Shown piece after piece: positions 10,401 through 22,095 of a stretch of 64,000 nucleotides of DNA; within the stretch, counting starts at the first letter, position 1, and every line of letters starts with the position of its first letter. Source of the stretch: Atopsyche davidsoni (Eukaryota > Arthropoda > Insecta > Trichoptera > Hydrobiosidae); NCBI GenBank assembly GCA_022113835.1, contig JAILWY010000020.1:4464001-4528000 (forward strand), read 5' to 3'. The notes beneath the pieces are model-generated. The model was not told the DNA's origin, ran no database searches, and saw only the letters and a list, made by a program, of their open reading frames with translations. The position numbers and the translations under genes are program-made.

Positions 10401-13400
10401 GCTGCAAGGCTACTGGCCGCGGCGGCCGCCTTGGAGGTGCGGCGCGCTCCACACGCTGCCCTGGCGTTCAGGGCCAACTCTCTAGCTACCAAGGCCACTG
10501 AAGCTTATATGAAGATGCTCGGAGAGACATATCTACAGGTATGTAAATTATTTTAATGAATTGTGCAATCTCTCAAACATCAGTTATGGCAGAGAAAGAG
10601 AGAGTCGGGCCGTCACGAATATCAAAACCTTTAAAATTTCAAATTCAAACTTAAATATCAAATACTTGGTACAATGGTTGTCGTCATGCTCAGGAAACAC
10701 TGTGGGAGTGCGTGAGTGGCGCTATGGGCAGCGGCCCGGCTTGGGAGGTGGATCCAGCTCGGGGCGCGGGCGCCGGAGCTGCTCTGCGCCGTCAACGCGC
10801 CCGCTTGCGTACAGCCGCCACCAGAGCCTGGAGCGCCGTGCAAGCCAGCGCCCCACGCTTTCCGCAAGATCTGCGCTTGTGCTTCGCTGCCTTCAGAGAC
10901 AAGTGAGCATCACACGCTGCTTTATTATTTACTTTGTTTTATATAGATGTCAAGTCACAGCAGAACAAACCTTGTAATTGGATAATATTATCAGTAGAAT
11001 CTAACATTGCGCTAATTTATTACAGATTACACTCCATGCAGCGAGAGGAGCTGGCAGACCACCTCGTCAGTGCATCAGTTTTCTTACGTTTCCTGTGCCC
11101 GGCTATTCTCTCTCCCAGCCTCTTCGGTATCACACACGGTAAGTCATCTGACTAAAATAAACAGCAAAAACACAAGAACTACTTCCCGAGGAACATCAGT
11201 TCTGTTCGAAAATACTGACATCGAAAATACTTGCAGAATACCCTGATGAGAGAGCCGCTCGGAATTTAACACTGGTGGCTAAAGCACTGCAGACACTAGC
11301 CAACTTCACTCGCTTCCAAGGCAAGGAGGGCTTCATGGAGTTCCTCAACGACTTCCTGGAAGAAGAGGCGCCCAACATGAGGGCCTTCCTCAACGAGATA
11401 TCGGTGAGTACATTTTTACACTTTTCCATTTCTTCTGAGACTTGAGAATATTGTGTTTTAAATGTATGCTTCGTTCCAGACACTTCCGATTGGAAGTGAG
11501 AATCTGATTCACGAGGAGTGGGGCTCAGGCGCCGGCGGTGCTGGGCACCTGGACCTCGGCAAGCAGCTGGCCTCCCTCCACTCTCTGCTGGCCGACAGCG
11601 TGCCGCGTCTGCCGGAGAGTGTCTTGCAGGTAAACCGATCACCGTCAGTTATGCTAACATATTTGAAGCAATTAATTTTTACACCTCATACTTAAATTGA
11701 ATAAACTGACAATTTGATGTTTTATCTTTCAGTGGTTACTTACTTTGTGGTTGTGATAGTCATTCCTCGTTTCCTCGTTCACTAGTAAACTTGAAAGTCC
11801 AGCATATTATTATTTATTTTCTATGCTTAGAAATAAAATTATTTTGTTTCCACATAACATGAGGATTTGATTTTTCCAGGACCTTGACCCGCTGCCGAGC
11901 ATCCTCGCGCGTATCTCAGAGGAGCTGCAGGAGACCACGGGCTCTCAGGCCGACCTCACTGTGCACTCACCGGCTTCAGTCCACGACAACATCTTCAGGT
12001 ATGTTGTTATTATTGCCACGTGTCGGAAGGAAACTTTAGAATTACATATAAATTTATTGTTGTAATATTTTCAGTTATGAGAAATACAAATAATCTTATA
12101 AATTTCTCAATTGTAAAAGCAGAAACATTTTTCTTTGTAATTACAGAAATTTGTCTTTATAATTTAAAGCATATGGCAGAAATTTAATCTCTTGCATTTT
12201 TTTATTCTTAATATTTTTTCTTGATATTTTAGGTTCAATGATCCGACCTATAGTCCATGTTCCACGGACACAGCCATGGCCCACAGCTCTCCGCTGCTGA
12301 ACCACAGCGCTGTTCACATCAACACCCTCAGCTCTACCAGCTCCAGTCCCCCCGAGGATCCACCCACTCCCAAGTATAACAACTCATTACTCAGCCATCT
12401 GGGCATCAGGAAGTCTCCGAGCCTCGGCATCAGAGCAGCGACTCTGCCGCGCAACAACTACAACAATATCACCAACGTGCAGAACAACGCAGAGCGCTAC
12501 AGCTCGCAGTACAACAACCGCGAGCATTGCGTCAATCTCAAGGTTGTTCAAATCGGATTCGATAACAAAAACTCTTCGACCCCGAGCTTGACCAACAAGA
12601 TGATTGGCTCGAATGGCAATATAAACATGCATTCGTCTCAACGGAGTGTCACTAGCGGCAGTAATGACGTGTTTCGTGCACCATTCATCGAGAATGTCGT
12701 AAGCAACAATGATATTATAAATTACAATGGTGTTGCCAGAGAACACGGTTACTTACGATCAAACTCGGAGCACACCAATAGCAATATGCCGACTAATCTG
12801 GATGAGCTTTCCGATTTATTGCGATATGCCGACGACCAAGAAGCAGAGAATGCCGACGAGAATCACATCAACCAGCGGATCAGTAACCATGAAATCATTC
12901 CACAGACGAATATTAACATTATCAGCAATGGGAATCCACTCGTTAATCACAATCATCTAAATAATGGTGGATCCAATGTGTCGATCAGTGCATTATCTAA
13001 CGTGGCCAGTTCTGGTTACCAGAGCTTTGCTACGTACAGTCAGAGCTCTTCCCCGGTCGAGCTTTATGCCGGTCAGCCTATCAATAATAATTTCTGTGAA
13101 GGTAGTCCGGCGCATCAGGCCAGGAGACCAGGCCAGGGACCTCTAGATAACCGTCGCAATAACTATGGAAAAAATTCTCAACAGCGATTTGAATACGAGC
13201 GACAGAAGTTTGGTATTCAAAACTTCACAAGAGACACCGGGGCAAATTCTCCGAGAGCCGTTCCCTCGGGCCCGTTGACTTTCACAAATCCCGTTTACCA
13301 CATTGAACCCGGGATGGAAGATCGAAATCAATTTGCTAATCGTCCCGAAGACAATGGAAATATTGTGAGGCAATTGCCTAAGCGCAGTGTTTCGACGACG

Positions 13401-16086
13401 TCTAGCTCTTCGATCGAAGAAGAAGACGACACTACAGATAACGTTGAAACAAACTCTGAAGGCAACTTCAAGAATTACCGAGATCGCTCAAAGCATCCGA
13501 GAAAGACCTCTAGACTCGGAGATAAGCAGACGAAAGTCACAAACACGTATCTACCGCAGGATCAGAGAGAAGCTCTGCGTCACACGAAATCTAGCGCTGA
13601 ATCTCAGGGACATCGCAGACTTGTCAGCAAGTCGAGGAGTAATGGATCTGAGTGTGCCGGGCTGGGTTCTAACCTTTCTGTTGTTAATAGCATTGATACC
13701 AAAAATCAGAAACCGTTAGATGCACTAGAACCGATAGCTCCTCTAAGGAGAACCTCTAACTCGCGTGTGCCGAGGACAAACCCGATGCTATCGTACAACG
13801 TGAACTCGGTGGCTGCACAGAATAACGTTATGCACTTTGGTCAGAGTGACAATGTTTTCTCCAATAATAATAACGAACCGTCTACTAGATACGCGGGTAA
13901 CGTCACAAGGCCTGACTCCAACGTTGAAGAAACCAACAAAGAGATGTACAGACTCCAAATATCGCGCAGCCAAAAAGCACTATACGATAGAAACAATATC
14001 GACAACATCAGCAACTCAAATCTACCACGTATGATTGAAAAATACGATGCTGCTAATACGAAAAACGTTGAAAACTTCAACGGAAAACCTGTTGGCAATA
14101 GTGACTACGGAATCTTACGAGTAACAGAAAATGGATACCCGTTAGAACGAAATTTCTCAAAGACTAACATCTCAAGTAGTCGTCTGAACGAAGATCTGAA
14201 CCGAGAGAATGGTTATCCACTGGAGCGGAACTATTCAAAGACTAACGTATCAAGCACGAGGCTGAACGAGGAGCCTGTTGAGAGTGCGATGGATCAGGGA
14301 GCTCTGGACCGGGAGCGAGAGAGGGAGGGACTGGAGCGAGCGGTGAGGCGACTCAGCTTGGAAGGCGCGGCAGCAGACAGCTCCAGCGAGCAGGAGGACG
14401 GCTGCTACCACACCACTGGCAGAAGGCGGCTACCCAAGAACCACCGGACAATCCATCAGGTTTGCTTGAAATTGTTTTTTCTAGATGCAGAAGCGATATA
14501 AATATCAGCTGAGCTGTGTTCATACGTATCTTTATATTTTGGACTGAAAATATTTTATATATGTAGATAACTTCATAATATTGAATTCGACTACACTTTT
14601 AAAAGTATTGTTATATGGAAGGCAAACCAGGAAAGAATGTGGAGAAGTATGTCGGAAGATGTATCTAAGTGAAAGGGAAGAACTGGTTTTATATCAGATA
14701 TTATGTATAATGAGAAATCAATTTTCTAGCTTATATGTTGTTGTTACCAGTATGAGCGAGAGATCGAGCGACTGAAGTGCTCGGTGGACATGCTGCGACA
14801 GAAGCTGGAGTCGGTAGAACTGCTGGAGGAACCCAGCACCCGCGGGACCGACCTCGCCGATTCTAAAATGAAGGGCATCATCTCTAGGTAACATGGCAGG
14901 CACAGAATATGTTTTCTTGACTTATAGATAACGCTATTTCATTCCTCCTCAGAATGGACCCCATTTCATTTTAATATAAACAAATAGGGTTTGATAATTA
15001 ATTAGTAATGAAATAATTTATTAAAACCAAAGGCTTATCAGAAACCTTCTCAAAGTGATCATGCATCCAAAAAATAAAAAAAAGATATGCCGTAAGTTTG
15101 AGTAAATCTTCCATTTGTCAACTCCATAAGTGAATGAACATAAATTTATGCTATTAAGACCAGCGTTTACTATTTTCAGACTATTGGGAGTGGAAGAGGA
15201 GCTGCGCCGTGAACAGCGAGCAATGGCTGTCGCCCTCAACCGCAAACAGCGTGTCATTGAGCGCCAAGGCCAGCGTCTTGCCGCGCTCGGCGCAGCGAAT
15301 GCGCGCCTCTTATCTGCTCTGCACCATCTACAGCCTGACGGCCCCGGCCAAGAAGCACCGCCCCCGTACCTAGAAAGCAACCTTGTCAGGCAATCGGAAC
15401 AACTGCTGAACAACCTACAGTCTGATTTGCGGCCGCTGTACCAAGATACCAAATACCAAAGCGACAAGCTCGGAAACCTCCAGAAGGAAGTGTTCAACCT
15501 GCAAAAAGAAAAGGAGCAGCTTCAGAACCGCTCCGATGCCCAAGACACCCGATACCAAATGTATAATCTGGAAAAATCTCCGAGTCACCAGCAATTCTTG
15601 CAACAGAGTAATCAACACCACCAGATCTTTAACACTGATAAAAATACAAACCAAATACAACCGTACTCGGCCAACCAGTTTTATCACGAGAAGGTCGACA
15701 ATCAGATGCAAAACCACCACCACCTGATGAGGAATTCAGATAAGTCGGCATCGAATCAACAACTCGATCGTCACCAAGTATTCGCATCTGAAAAATCACC
15801 GCTGCATCAGATCTACCAAGACAAAACGATCGTTAACTTGCAAAGCGATGATAAATTTCGATATATACATGACAACAACCCTGACGGAGTTCACAGGAAC
15901 AGTGACCCGCTGAGCTCGAGGCACTACCGCAGCCAGGACACGACAGCGCCCATGCACCACAGTCTCAACCGCCAGAACATGAACTCTCCGTCGCAATTTA
16001 TCCAACCAGAGAGACCCCTGCTACCCGTAGACGGGCACCAGGCCGTCGTCTCGACGCAGACGGCCGTATACTACGGGAATCCATAA
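7230..16086 (+). CDS. raskol: SynGAP/DAB2IP-family Ras GTPase-activating protein (raskol orthologue), 5'-partial
   Basis: Exons: 7230-7425, 8391-8579, 8871-9017, 9688-9833, 9939-10154, 10330-10538, 10694-10902, 11026-11138, 11237-11403, 11480-11629, 11880-11998, 12233-14459, 14751-14887, 15180-16086. All junctions are GT-AG, phases agree throughout, and the join gives 1,709 codons plus TAA. Residues counted from the first full codon: basic stretch [18 protein letters not shown] (about 35-52); SRSHESLLS (65-73) and the PH end to ~140; C2 ~140-270; RasGAP ~298-620 with arginine finger Arg345 in FRANSLATK and FLRFLCPA around Arg458; disordered Asn-rich segment ~621-1340; coiled coil ~1362-1460; low-complexity Gln/His/Asn tail. 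The order and motifs match SYNGAP1, DAB2IP, RASAL2 and Drosophila raskol. Known role of the family: it stimulates GTP hydrolysis by Ras and Rap at membranes. The start codon lies upstream and was not found. Confidence 0.93.
8391..8579 (+). CDS. raskol: raskol exon b (PH domain C-terminal part)
   Basis: The acceptor AATATTCCAG is followed by a codon completing Arg, then SHESLLS, the hallmark of this family. [16 protein letters not shown] matches the end of the SynGAP PH domain (CFACRSAAERDKWIE). The donor CAG|GTATGA leaves phase 2. Confidence 0.93.
8871..9017 (+). CDS. raskol: raskol exon c (PH end and C2 start)
   Basis: The acceptor is ATATTTCAG and the donor GCCAG|GTAAGG, phase 2 to phase 2. 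It encodes [20 protein letters not shown] then [19 protein letters not shown]. The latter corresponds to PPKKRYYCELCLDDMLYAR of vertebrate SynGAP, the first strands of the C2 domain. Confidence 0.94.
9688..9833 (+). CDS. raskol: raskol exon d (C2 domain core)
   Basis: The acceptor is CTTTCCAG and the donor GTTG|GTGAGC, leaving phase 1. It begins [18 protein letters not shown], matching the WGE-FEF segment of family C2 domains. The later stretch [15 protein letters not shown] corresponds to the basic loop before the last strands. Confidence 0.93.
9939..10154 (+). CDS. raskol: raskol exon e (C2 end, linker to GAP)
   Basis: The acceptor is TATTCTAG and the donor ATCG|GTATGA, phase 1. It encodes [20 protein letters not shown], the last C2 strands, then [17 protein letters not shown] (compare RLKARYQTMSILPMELY in SynGAP), and the first GAP helix ending LEPVIG. 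Confidence 0.93.
10330..10538 (+). CDS. raskol: raskol exon f (RasGAP domain, arginine finger)
   Basis: The acceptor is GCGACATCAG and the donor CTACAG|GTATGT, leaving phase 0. It contains [13 protein letters not shown] and [19 protein letters not shown]. Arg345 of the partial protein is the arginine finger that completes the Ras active site in this family. The helix between the two motifs is replaced by an alanine run ([15 protein letters not shown]), unlike the acidic and mixed sequence usual there. Confidence 0.93.
10694..10902 (+). CDS. raskol: raskol exon g (variable middle of the GAP domain)
   Basis: The acceptor is TCATGCTCAG and the donor GACAA|GTGAGC, phase 0 to phase 2. It carries [10 protein letters not shown], corresponding to CEVDPIKC of SynGAP, then a long Arg/Ala-rich helix with little further identity, and [15 protein letters not shown] at the end. 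The GC bias of this exon is the strongest in the gene. Confidence 0.88.
11026..11138 (+). CDS. raskol: raskol exon h (FLR motif)
   Basis: The acceptor is TTATTACAG and the donor CACG|GTAAGT. It encodes [20 protein letters not shown] then [12 protein letters not shown], nearly identical to family members. The FLRFLCPA signature (Arg458) stabilises the arginine-finger loop in RasGAP structures. Confidence 0.95.
11237..11403 (+). CDS. raskol: raskol exon i (GAP domain)
   Basis: The acceptor is ACTTGCAG and the donor ATATCG|GTGAGT, leaving phase 0. It begins [20 protein letters not shown] and continues [19 protein letters not shown], matching the C-terminal GAP helices of SynGAP and DAB2IP. Confidence 0.95.
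11480..11629 (+). CDS. raskol: raskol exon j (GAP end)
   Basis: The acceptor is GTTCCAG and the donor TTGCAG|GTAAAC; the exon is exactly 50 codons, phase 0 to 0. [20 protein letters not shown] matches YIDLGRELSTLHALLWEVL. A Gly/Ala-rich insert (GSGAGGAG) precedes it. Skipping this exon would keep the frame. Confidence 0.93.
11880..11998 (+). CDS. raskol: raskol exon k (end of GAP region)
   Basis: The acceptor is TTTTTCCAG and the donor TTCAG|GTATGT, leaving phase 2. It encodes [20 protein letters not shown], matching LGPLPRLLNDISTAL in SynGAP. The exon ends in [11 protein letters not shown], leading into the disordered region. Confidence 0.92.
12233..14459 (+). CDS. raskol: raskol exon l (long disordered Asn/Ser-rich segment)
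   Basis: At 2,227 bp this is by far the largest exon. It encodes 742 residues with many Asn, Ser and Gln residues, no folded domain, and several Arg-x-x-Ser sites such as RRLSLEG near the end. A 26-residue tandem duplication (ENGYPLERN...) starts at 14127 and 14205. The last residues, NHRTIHQ, run into the coiled coil of the next exon. Its base composition is less GC-rich than the GAP exons. The donor is ATCAG|GTTTGC; reading through it would add 13 codons and stop at 14,501. Confidence 0.9.
14751..14887 (+). CDS. raskol: raskol exon m (coiled coil, first half)
   Basis: The acceptor is GTTACCAG and the donor TCTAG|GTAACA, phase 0 to 2. It encodes [20 protein letters not shown], a heptad-like helix, and [10 protein letters not shown], matching KMKSIISR of SynGAP. 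Confidence 0.94.
15180..16086 (+). CDS. raskol: raskol exon n (coiled coil end and low-complexity tail)
   Basis: The acceptor is CTATTTTCAG. It continues [20 protein letters not shown] and RKQRVIERQ, the family's C-terminal coiled coil (DAB2IP: LMSVEEELKKDHAEM). About 220 residues rich in Gln, His, Asn and Ser follow, extending well beyond vertebrate homologues. The stop is TAA at 16084-16086. Confidence 0.94.
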
Positions 16087-17230
16087 CATTGTCAGTCGGC
16101 CGAGAACGTCTCGGCTGTCGACGGAGGAGAGATCCTGATTTGACTGTCAGATCCAGACATCGGCAAATTGATTGGCGTTCTCAGCTGACGAGCACATCGG
16201 AAAGAACTATCAAAATGTTATACCGTTTCTAAACACCAGTGTTTTTGACAATGTTAATAGAAGGTAGTAAATGATTATGACATCTTCAGTATAGTCTGTT
16301 TGGATAAAATTTGGCATCCTCGAATATAAGTATATTTGGGTGGTATTGTGAATGAACTATCGGGTTAAGTTATTTTGTATTTATTATTATTATTACTCTA
16401 TTCTAACTTTAAGAATGTATCAATTGATCTATAATATTAATCTCTGAATCGATGAAACTGGGTTATATAAAAACATATTCAGATCAAACTACTCGAATCG
16501 AATTAACTTTTCAATATTTTGAAAGTAAACAAATTGAAATGTTTTATATCTCTCCCGTAAAAATGGTGCCTCGCGTTACTTTCGTTGATACTGAATGAAT
16601 ATAAAAACATTGTATTCATACAACGAGTTCTTGAAAATTATCTTATCAATGAAGCAGTGAATAATTATGAAAGTAACGAAAGGCATTTATTAAAAATATA
16701 TACGACGATTGAGTGCATTATCTACTTTTATTGTGCATATACCGTCATCGCCAAACTGTGGTAGACGAGCTGCGCAAAATACTCGTAGGCGTCGTGTTAA
16801 CTCACAATCAAGTCCAATGAGATTGGTATTTTTAAGCGTTGTGTCCAGTGTTGCTTTTCAAAAACGGTCCAAAGCACGAGATAAATGTCTGAGGCCACAC
16901 GGTTGCTATCAATCTATCTTCATCTTCCAGAACTCGCAATTATTTTTACACTTCTACAATGTCAATATTTTTCACGTAACCTAAAAATGTAGCTTTGCAA
17001 ACACGGAGGGAGAATGCAAAATTGTACCACGCCAATGCTGTTATGCGATGTTCGTATTAGTATTAAATCTTCGCTGCAAACGTAACACGCTCCGATCGCT
17101 GCCGGACAGCGGCACGACAAGGGAGGCGTTCTCATAATGTGGTTTTCTAATGTATATGAAGCCTTAAAAATTGTCCAATTCCGATGTAAAGCCTTCAAGG
17201 CTTACACCGTGTCTCTGAAATTGCTATTTT
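16087..17230 (+). other. probable 3' UTR and flank of raskol
   Basis: The sequence is unique-looking and AT-rich. No canonical AATAAA occurs close after the stop, so the 3' UTR may be long or use a variant signal. Confidence 0.4.
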
Positions 17231-17231
17231 A

Positions 17232-17300
17232 TCATCTTCTTTAAGTACCTCTCCTCGATGGAGGTCGGTGACCATCTCACCGAACATGTCTGTATATACT
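17232..17300 (-). mobile_element. RTE-like retroelement 3' tail scrap
   Basis: The motif TACCTCTCCTCGATGGAGG followed by TCGGTGACCATCTCACCGAA matches the copies at 5,262 and 22,096. If raskol's 3' UTR extends to 18,150, this insertion lies within it. Confidence 0.5.
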
Positions 17301-20265
17301 GTGAAACAATCGTAGACAGTCAACAGTTTTGCATTTTCTCTCTCATTTGCGTCAATTAGAAAAAATTAGAGGTTGTAATTAAAGTTATCAAATAGTTTGT
17401 AGTCAACTTCAATGGTATTTTCCAAACGGAGACACAACCATTGCAATGTATTCTAAACTAAACGATATTAAATTTTTACGAAGGCTGGGCCTGAATAAGG
17501 TCCAGTCAAAGAATCACTTTGTTAAGTCCGATGATTCGCAGAAAGACGCGTTTGTACAAAATACGAAGGACCTTATTACTAAATAAGTCAATTTTTGAGA
17601 AATTCTTTACTTGATGTATTATTTTTACTATGCTAAGTATTATTTAAATAATTTCTTAGTCACATTGCTTTTCTTCGAGCTTCATTACGAGCCGTGCTAG
17701 TGTTGTTTTTTTTCTTTCAATACAATATTCTACTTGTTGCATAGAAATGAAATTGCAACGCTTTCACTTTTTTTTTACAGTCTCAGTGTTTTTTAAAGTC
17801 TCACGGAGTAGGTGCGACATGTTTTCTTTTCCGATTTGCATGCTTATCAAGCGTCGCTGTTCCCGCTGGCTTCCGGGTGCTCTCCAACTTTCTCCGCCCC
17901 GAAATCGGATGACGACAAAAAATCACATGCAAATTCTACCGATGCCGGATTTTATTATTTTGCTTTGCTTTACTAAAGTGTCAATTATTCTATCAAATAT
18001 ATTTTTCAAAGTAGTGTGTATTTTATAAAATTGTCAATCGTTTATTTCTCATACACTTTTATATATTTTAAGTGATTTCTCGCCGATTGTCATATTTATC
18101 TTCAAATCAGACTCGCTGTAAAAATAATATACGAGCTTATCACTGTCAATAATAATAAAGTCATCGCTGAAAAGGCGATGGAGTGACCAATTTACTCTTT
18201 GCGACATTCTGTATAAATAATATTACAAAAGATGATGATCAAAAATTATAACGATGCATTTCTAAGTGCGTTTGATATAATATATATTAATTGGGTATCG
18301 GTGTATTGTAGGATTTTTCTGTTACAATTTTTTCTCTATACCAAAGAGTTGAAAATCAAATGTCAGTCATGACGTGTATTATACTTTCTACGATTAAGAT
18401 TTACCTTTAGCTTACGTGTTGAATATGTTTACTGTAAGAAATATTATTGTATATTCATCTCATGATTAATTCTCAAAATTACGACGGGGCTTCCCCTATA
18501 AAACAAAACTATTGCCATTCGGTTAAGTTGAATTTGTTTTTCCTTTTTGTTTTTTTATTTCCAGAGGTCAATTATCGGCCATTTGAAAAATGTGCCGAGT
18601 GATCTTGAATCGTTAAATCGCTTTTATAATTTTTTTTTAACAAATGTATTTTATGAAAATCACGATCTTACAGTATTTGAGTTATTATTTTGAAAATAAA
18701 AACTCTCTTTTAATGATATTTTACGTTTATTTTTTCAAATTAATTATTACGATTAAGTTTTGTTATTCCACTAAATGTTTTGTAAAATATTTAAGAGAAC
18801 ATTTTTTTTATTGAATAATTTTAATATAGAAATCTCATCACGTGTGTTCGGGCGGAAATTATGATTTTGTTAGCGGTTTTATTTGATTCTACCATTTTCC
18901 GATCTCTTTTAATTGGGACCTGCGACTATGTACAAAAATAATGCTTTACTATCAAAATTCACGATCGTCAGGTAAAAAATTTACTCATGGATTTATTATT
19001 AAAAATTATAATTTTTTTTATTGATTCGTACAGTATAAAATATAGGGTTTTGTATAAAATAGCATATCAGGTAAATGACCTCCAAATTGGGACACCACAC
19101 ACATTTGGAGTATGTAAATCTTCACACTTTTCATTATTGCTCTAAATATTTATATTTAATCTGTATTTTTTGCATACATAAAGAGTATAAAGTTTTATTT
19201 TAAAAATGTAACAAATTCTACGTTTTACGTGTAAATATGAAGCGAAAATACAAATGACATCACGTGCGTTTTTACTGAGCGAAGGATGTCGATTATCAAA
19301 CCGACGATGTCGCATATCAAAACCAAAGCACGCACTCACAAATAATGCTTCCGCTAAGGGCAAACTTGGAATTGTTGTAGTGCGAAGAGAAAACGTTCGA
19401 CAGGGAGTACAAAGTAACTCGAATGGTTTTTTTTTATTTATGTTATTGTTGCAAAGTGTATTATTGGATGTTCAGACAGCTCGGGGGGTTCAAAGCTTCG
19501 TGCAGGGACATTATGGGTTGAAAGAGCGCACCAGAATAAAAATGCATGAACTTTTAGAACTAAGTTAAGGCGAGACCCTCGGGTTGTACGCAAGAATGGT
19601 CGGAATGAAAATGTATATCTTTGGGCTGCCTTGTTAAAAAAATATTCACGATTATAAAAGTTAATCTTGTAAGGTATAAACACAAATTAATTTTAATACG
19701 AGCCTTGGTCTTTTAATGCATGCGAGTAGGCGTTAGTATCTCTATTCATACTTTTAACAGTTCTGCTTTACGGACTATTGCAATGTGTTATATTACACGC
19801 GGGGACCTTTCTAAAATAATCAATGGCATGCAAAGTTATTGTAGCACGGGATAAGCGTGAGTTTTGTTGTGGGATCGAATGGAATAAGTCTTGTGTATAA
19901 CCTGAGGCGACGCCGATGTGCCGGCTGGTAACGTAATGATTGCTACACGTACAAAATATATTCTAAAAATCGTATTATATATGAAAATACATTTAAATTG
20001 TATGGCTAAGTTTTTACGTAGAGTAAGCAACAATGTCTATACGTGATTTAAATAAAAGCTATTTAAATTTTTTAGATTATTACTATGAAACCAAATTTGA
20101 TTGTATTTCTTATTTTAATTTAAATAGTATAGAGGATATTTTATTTTATTTGTATTTGTGTATACTTATTGAGTTATTGTATTTAAAATAAAATTTTAAT
20201 AAAAAATATAATATTTGTATATGTGACTTTTTATTTATTGTATATGCATATGTACATTTAGAAAT
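17301..20265. other. AT-rich flank without a supported gene
   Basis: No recognisable coding exon or transposon end is visible. Open frames here are short and without motifs. Confidence 0.4.
18154..18159 (+). promoter_or_regulatory. first canonical AATAAA downstream of raskol
   Basis: This is the first AATAAA hexamer I find after the raskol stop, about 2.1 kb downstream. In such AT-rich DNA it may be chance. Confidence 0.25.
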
Positions 20266-21200
20266 CTATATTATTATAACAGTTTTAAATATTTTTATGT
20301 ATTTTTTGTTGGGTTTAAACTGGCTTCTACGTTTGCTTTGTCTATTTGAGGTTGTAAGAATAATAAGAGCAACTGCATCTGCCGCTTTGTTTACCATGGA
20401 GCATGGGTTTGAATACATGTATATTATTTCCAGGTTCATGGCAGCGGAAAACCCTCTGATGTCTTGCAGTTTCCTTTGGTTTCTTTGCATGCAACAAGAC
20501 CTCAATTGCTTGCCTAACTTCCAGTCCTTGTCGTAACTATCCGAGATAAAAACATACAATTTACAAGTATATAACCACAAAGGCAAAAATACCAGTCAGC
20601 TCAATAACACTTCTATAGTATAATAACCTCGCTGGATAATTTCAAAGAGTAAACGGCGGAGACGTGCTGTTTTTACGAAGGTATTAATTTTGGAAATTGT
20701 TTGCATGTGAAATTATACAAGGAATTCCTAAAATAATTAAGGGATTCATAATGTCGATTGTGAACTTGCAGAAGGCTTGCATGCATCATAATGGGATCGG
20801 TGTGAAGAATATACAAGGGGATAGTATCTCTGTCGGTACGATACGAGAAGCAGGAGCAGAGAGGCGATTCCAAGTCATTTTATAATTACAAAAATCTTGT
20901 TATATATATTTGGTTATAGTTTTTATCGCTACTGTCCTCCGTTATACAGAATATCTCCCCGATGTCTTCACACGTACGAACTATTAACACTTAACACACT
21001 GAAGAAAAGAAGGGTTTTTTACTCACATTTTTCCATTGAGTTTATACTCAATAATGAAAATAAAGAAAACCATGTACGCTACCACCTAAGCCACACCTTG
21101 TAAGCCTATAAAAATATACATCCAGTGCTTTCATTTGCGCTCATAAAGGCTTTGATTAGTAAATGTATGTTATCCAACTTAAATGATTGACGACAGCTAC
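20266..21200. other. mixed-composition stretch, no gene called
   Basis: Both strands at 20,266-20,590 carry open frames of 79 and 106 codons. Neither has a motif I recognise, and the two overlap, so I call neither. The rest is AT-rich. Confidence 0.35.
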
Positions 21201-21204
21201 AGTG

Positions 21205-21425
21205 CGATGAATTGAGGCGTTAGAAATGTGGTTGTCCATCACAAATGAGAGAGTCTTGCACGTCTGAGTCAAGTCTTGACGATGATGGAAAATCGTTGTG
21301 TCCAATACCAATAAATACAGCATCCCACAACTAAAAGGAAAAGGGCCATCGGAAGGAGGAAGCTTATGTGGATAGAAATATATTCGATGCCACTACGGGG
21401 AGAGGCACTGGTAGAAGAAGAAGAT
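21205..21425 (+). mobile_element. RTE-like retroelement fragment
   Basis: It begins with the GAGGCGTTAGAAATGTGG block (degenerate EAFEMW), then reads IGRRKLMWIEIY about 120 bp later. It ends in a GAGGCACTGGTAGAAGAAG tail, the same order as at 6,056. Stops and frameshifts make it dead. Confidence 0.55.
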
Positions 21426-22095
21426 TCAACAGTTTATTGCACAGCTGTCGTCTGAGTACAGCTGAAGGTAGGAAGGGAGGAGCACCTGCAGGCGAGGCCG
21501 GTCCAGTCTGGATGTCTGCCGCTCGCGTAACTCCAGAGGGGGGGGAAGAGGTCAATGACCCCGCGTGTGCGCCAGTGTGCGCAGCGGTGTGCGGATTTTA
21601 CTTTTGGGGTTCCTATTAATGATTTTAATATATATTGGACTTGCTTTAAATATACATACATATTGATAATTCATTTACAATCCCAGATTGGCTTGACTTT
21701 ACTTGAACTCAGGGAATTTATTTATGTTTGGCTTGCATGCACCGCACGCCACTCGCATGCACTTTATTTATATTTTAGTTTTAAAATTAAAAAAAATATT
21801 TCCTAGACACAATAAATGTGTAATAAAACGGTTTGGTACGAGTTGTGGTCTTGACATTGAGATAATAGTCGCGCAGGTAATAAAGATATACAGTCAATTA
21901 CTTACAAGGAAATTTATTGATAAAAAGTATATCTGTATTTTTTATCCGTAACTTAGATAGTGAAGTATTTTTTTTAATCTGTTTAAATTTGTTTAATTAC
22001 TACAAACGTCTTATCGAGTAAAATTTAAAAAATATATATTTTTCACCCCTTCGTGAAGCAACATTTTGAAATCTGAATTGATATATTATATATAT

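Noticed and set aside
12387..14098. Several 60-119 codon frames within raskol exon l
   Set aside because: They lie antisense or out of frame to a 742-codon open frame that continues the RasGAP protein.
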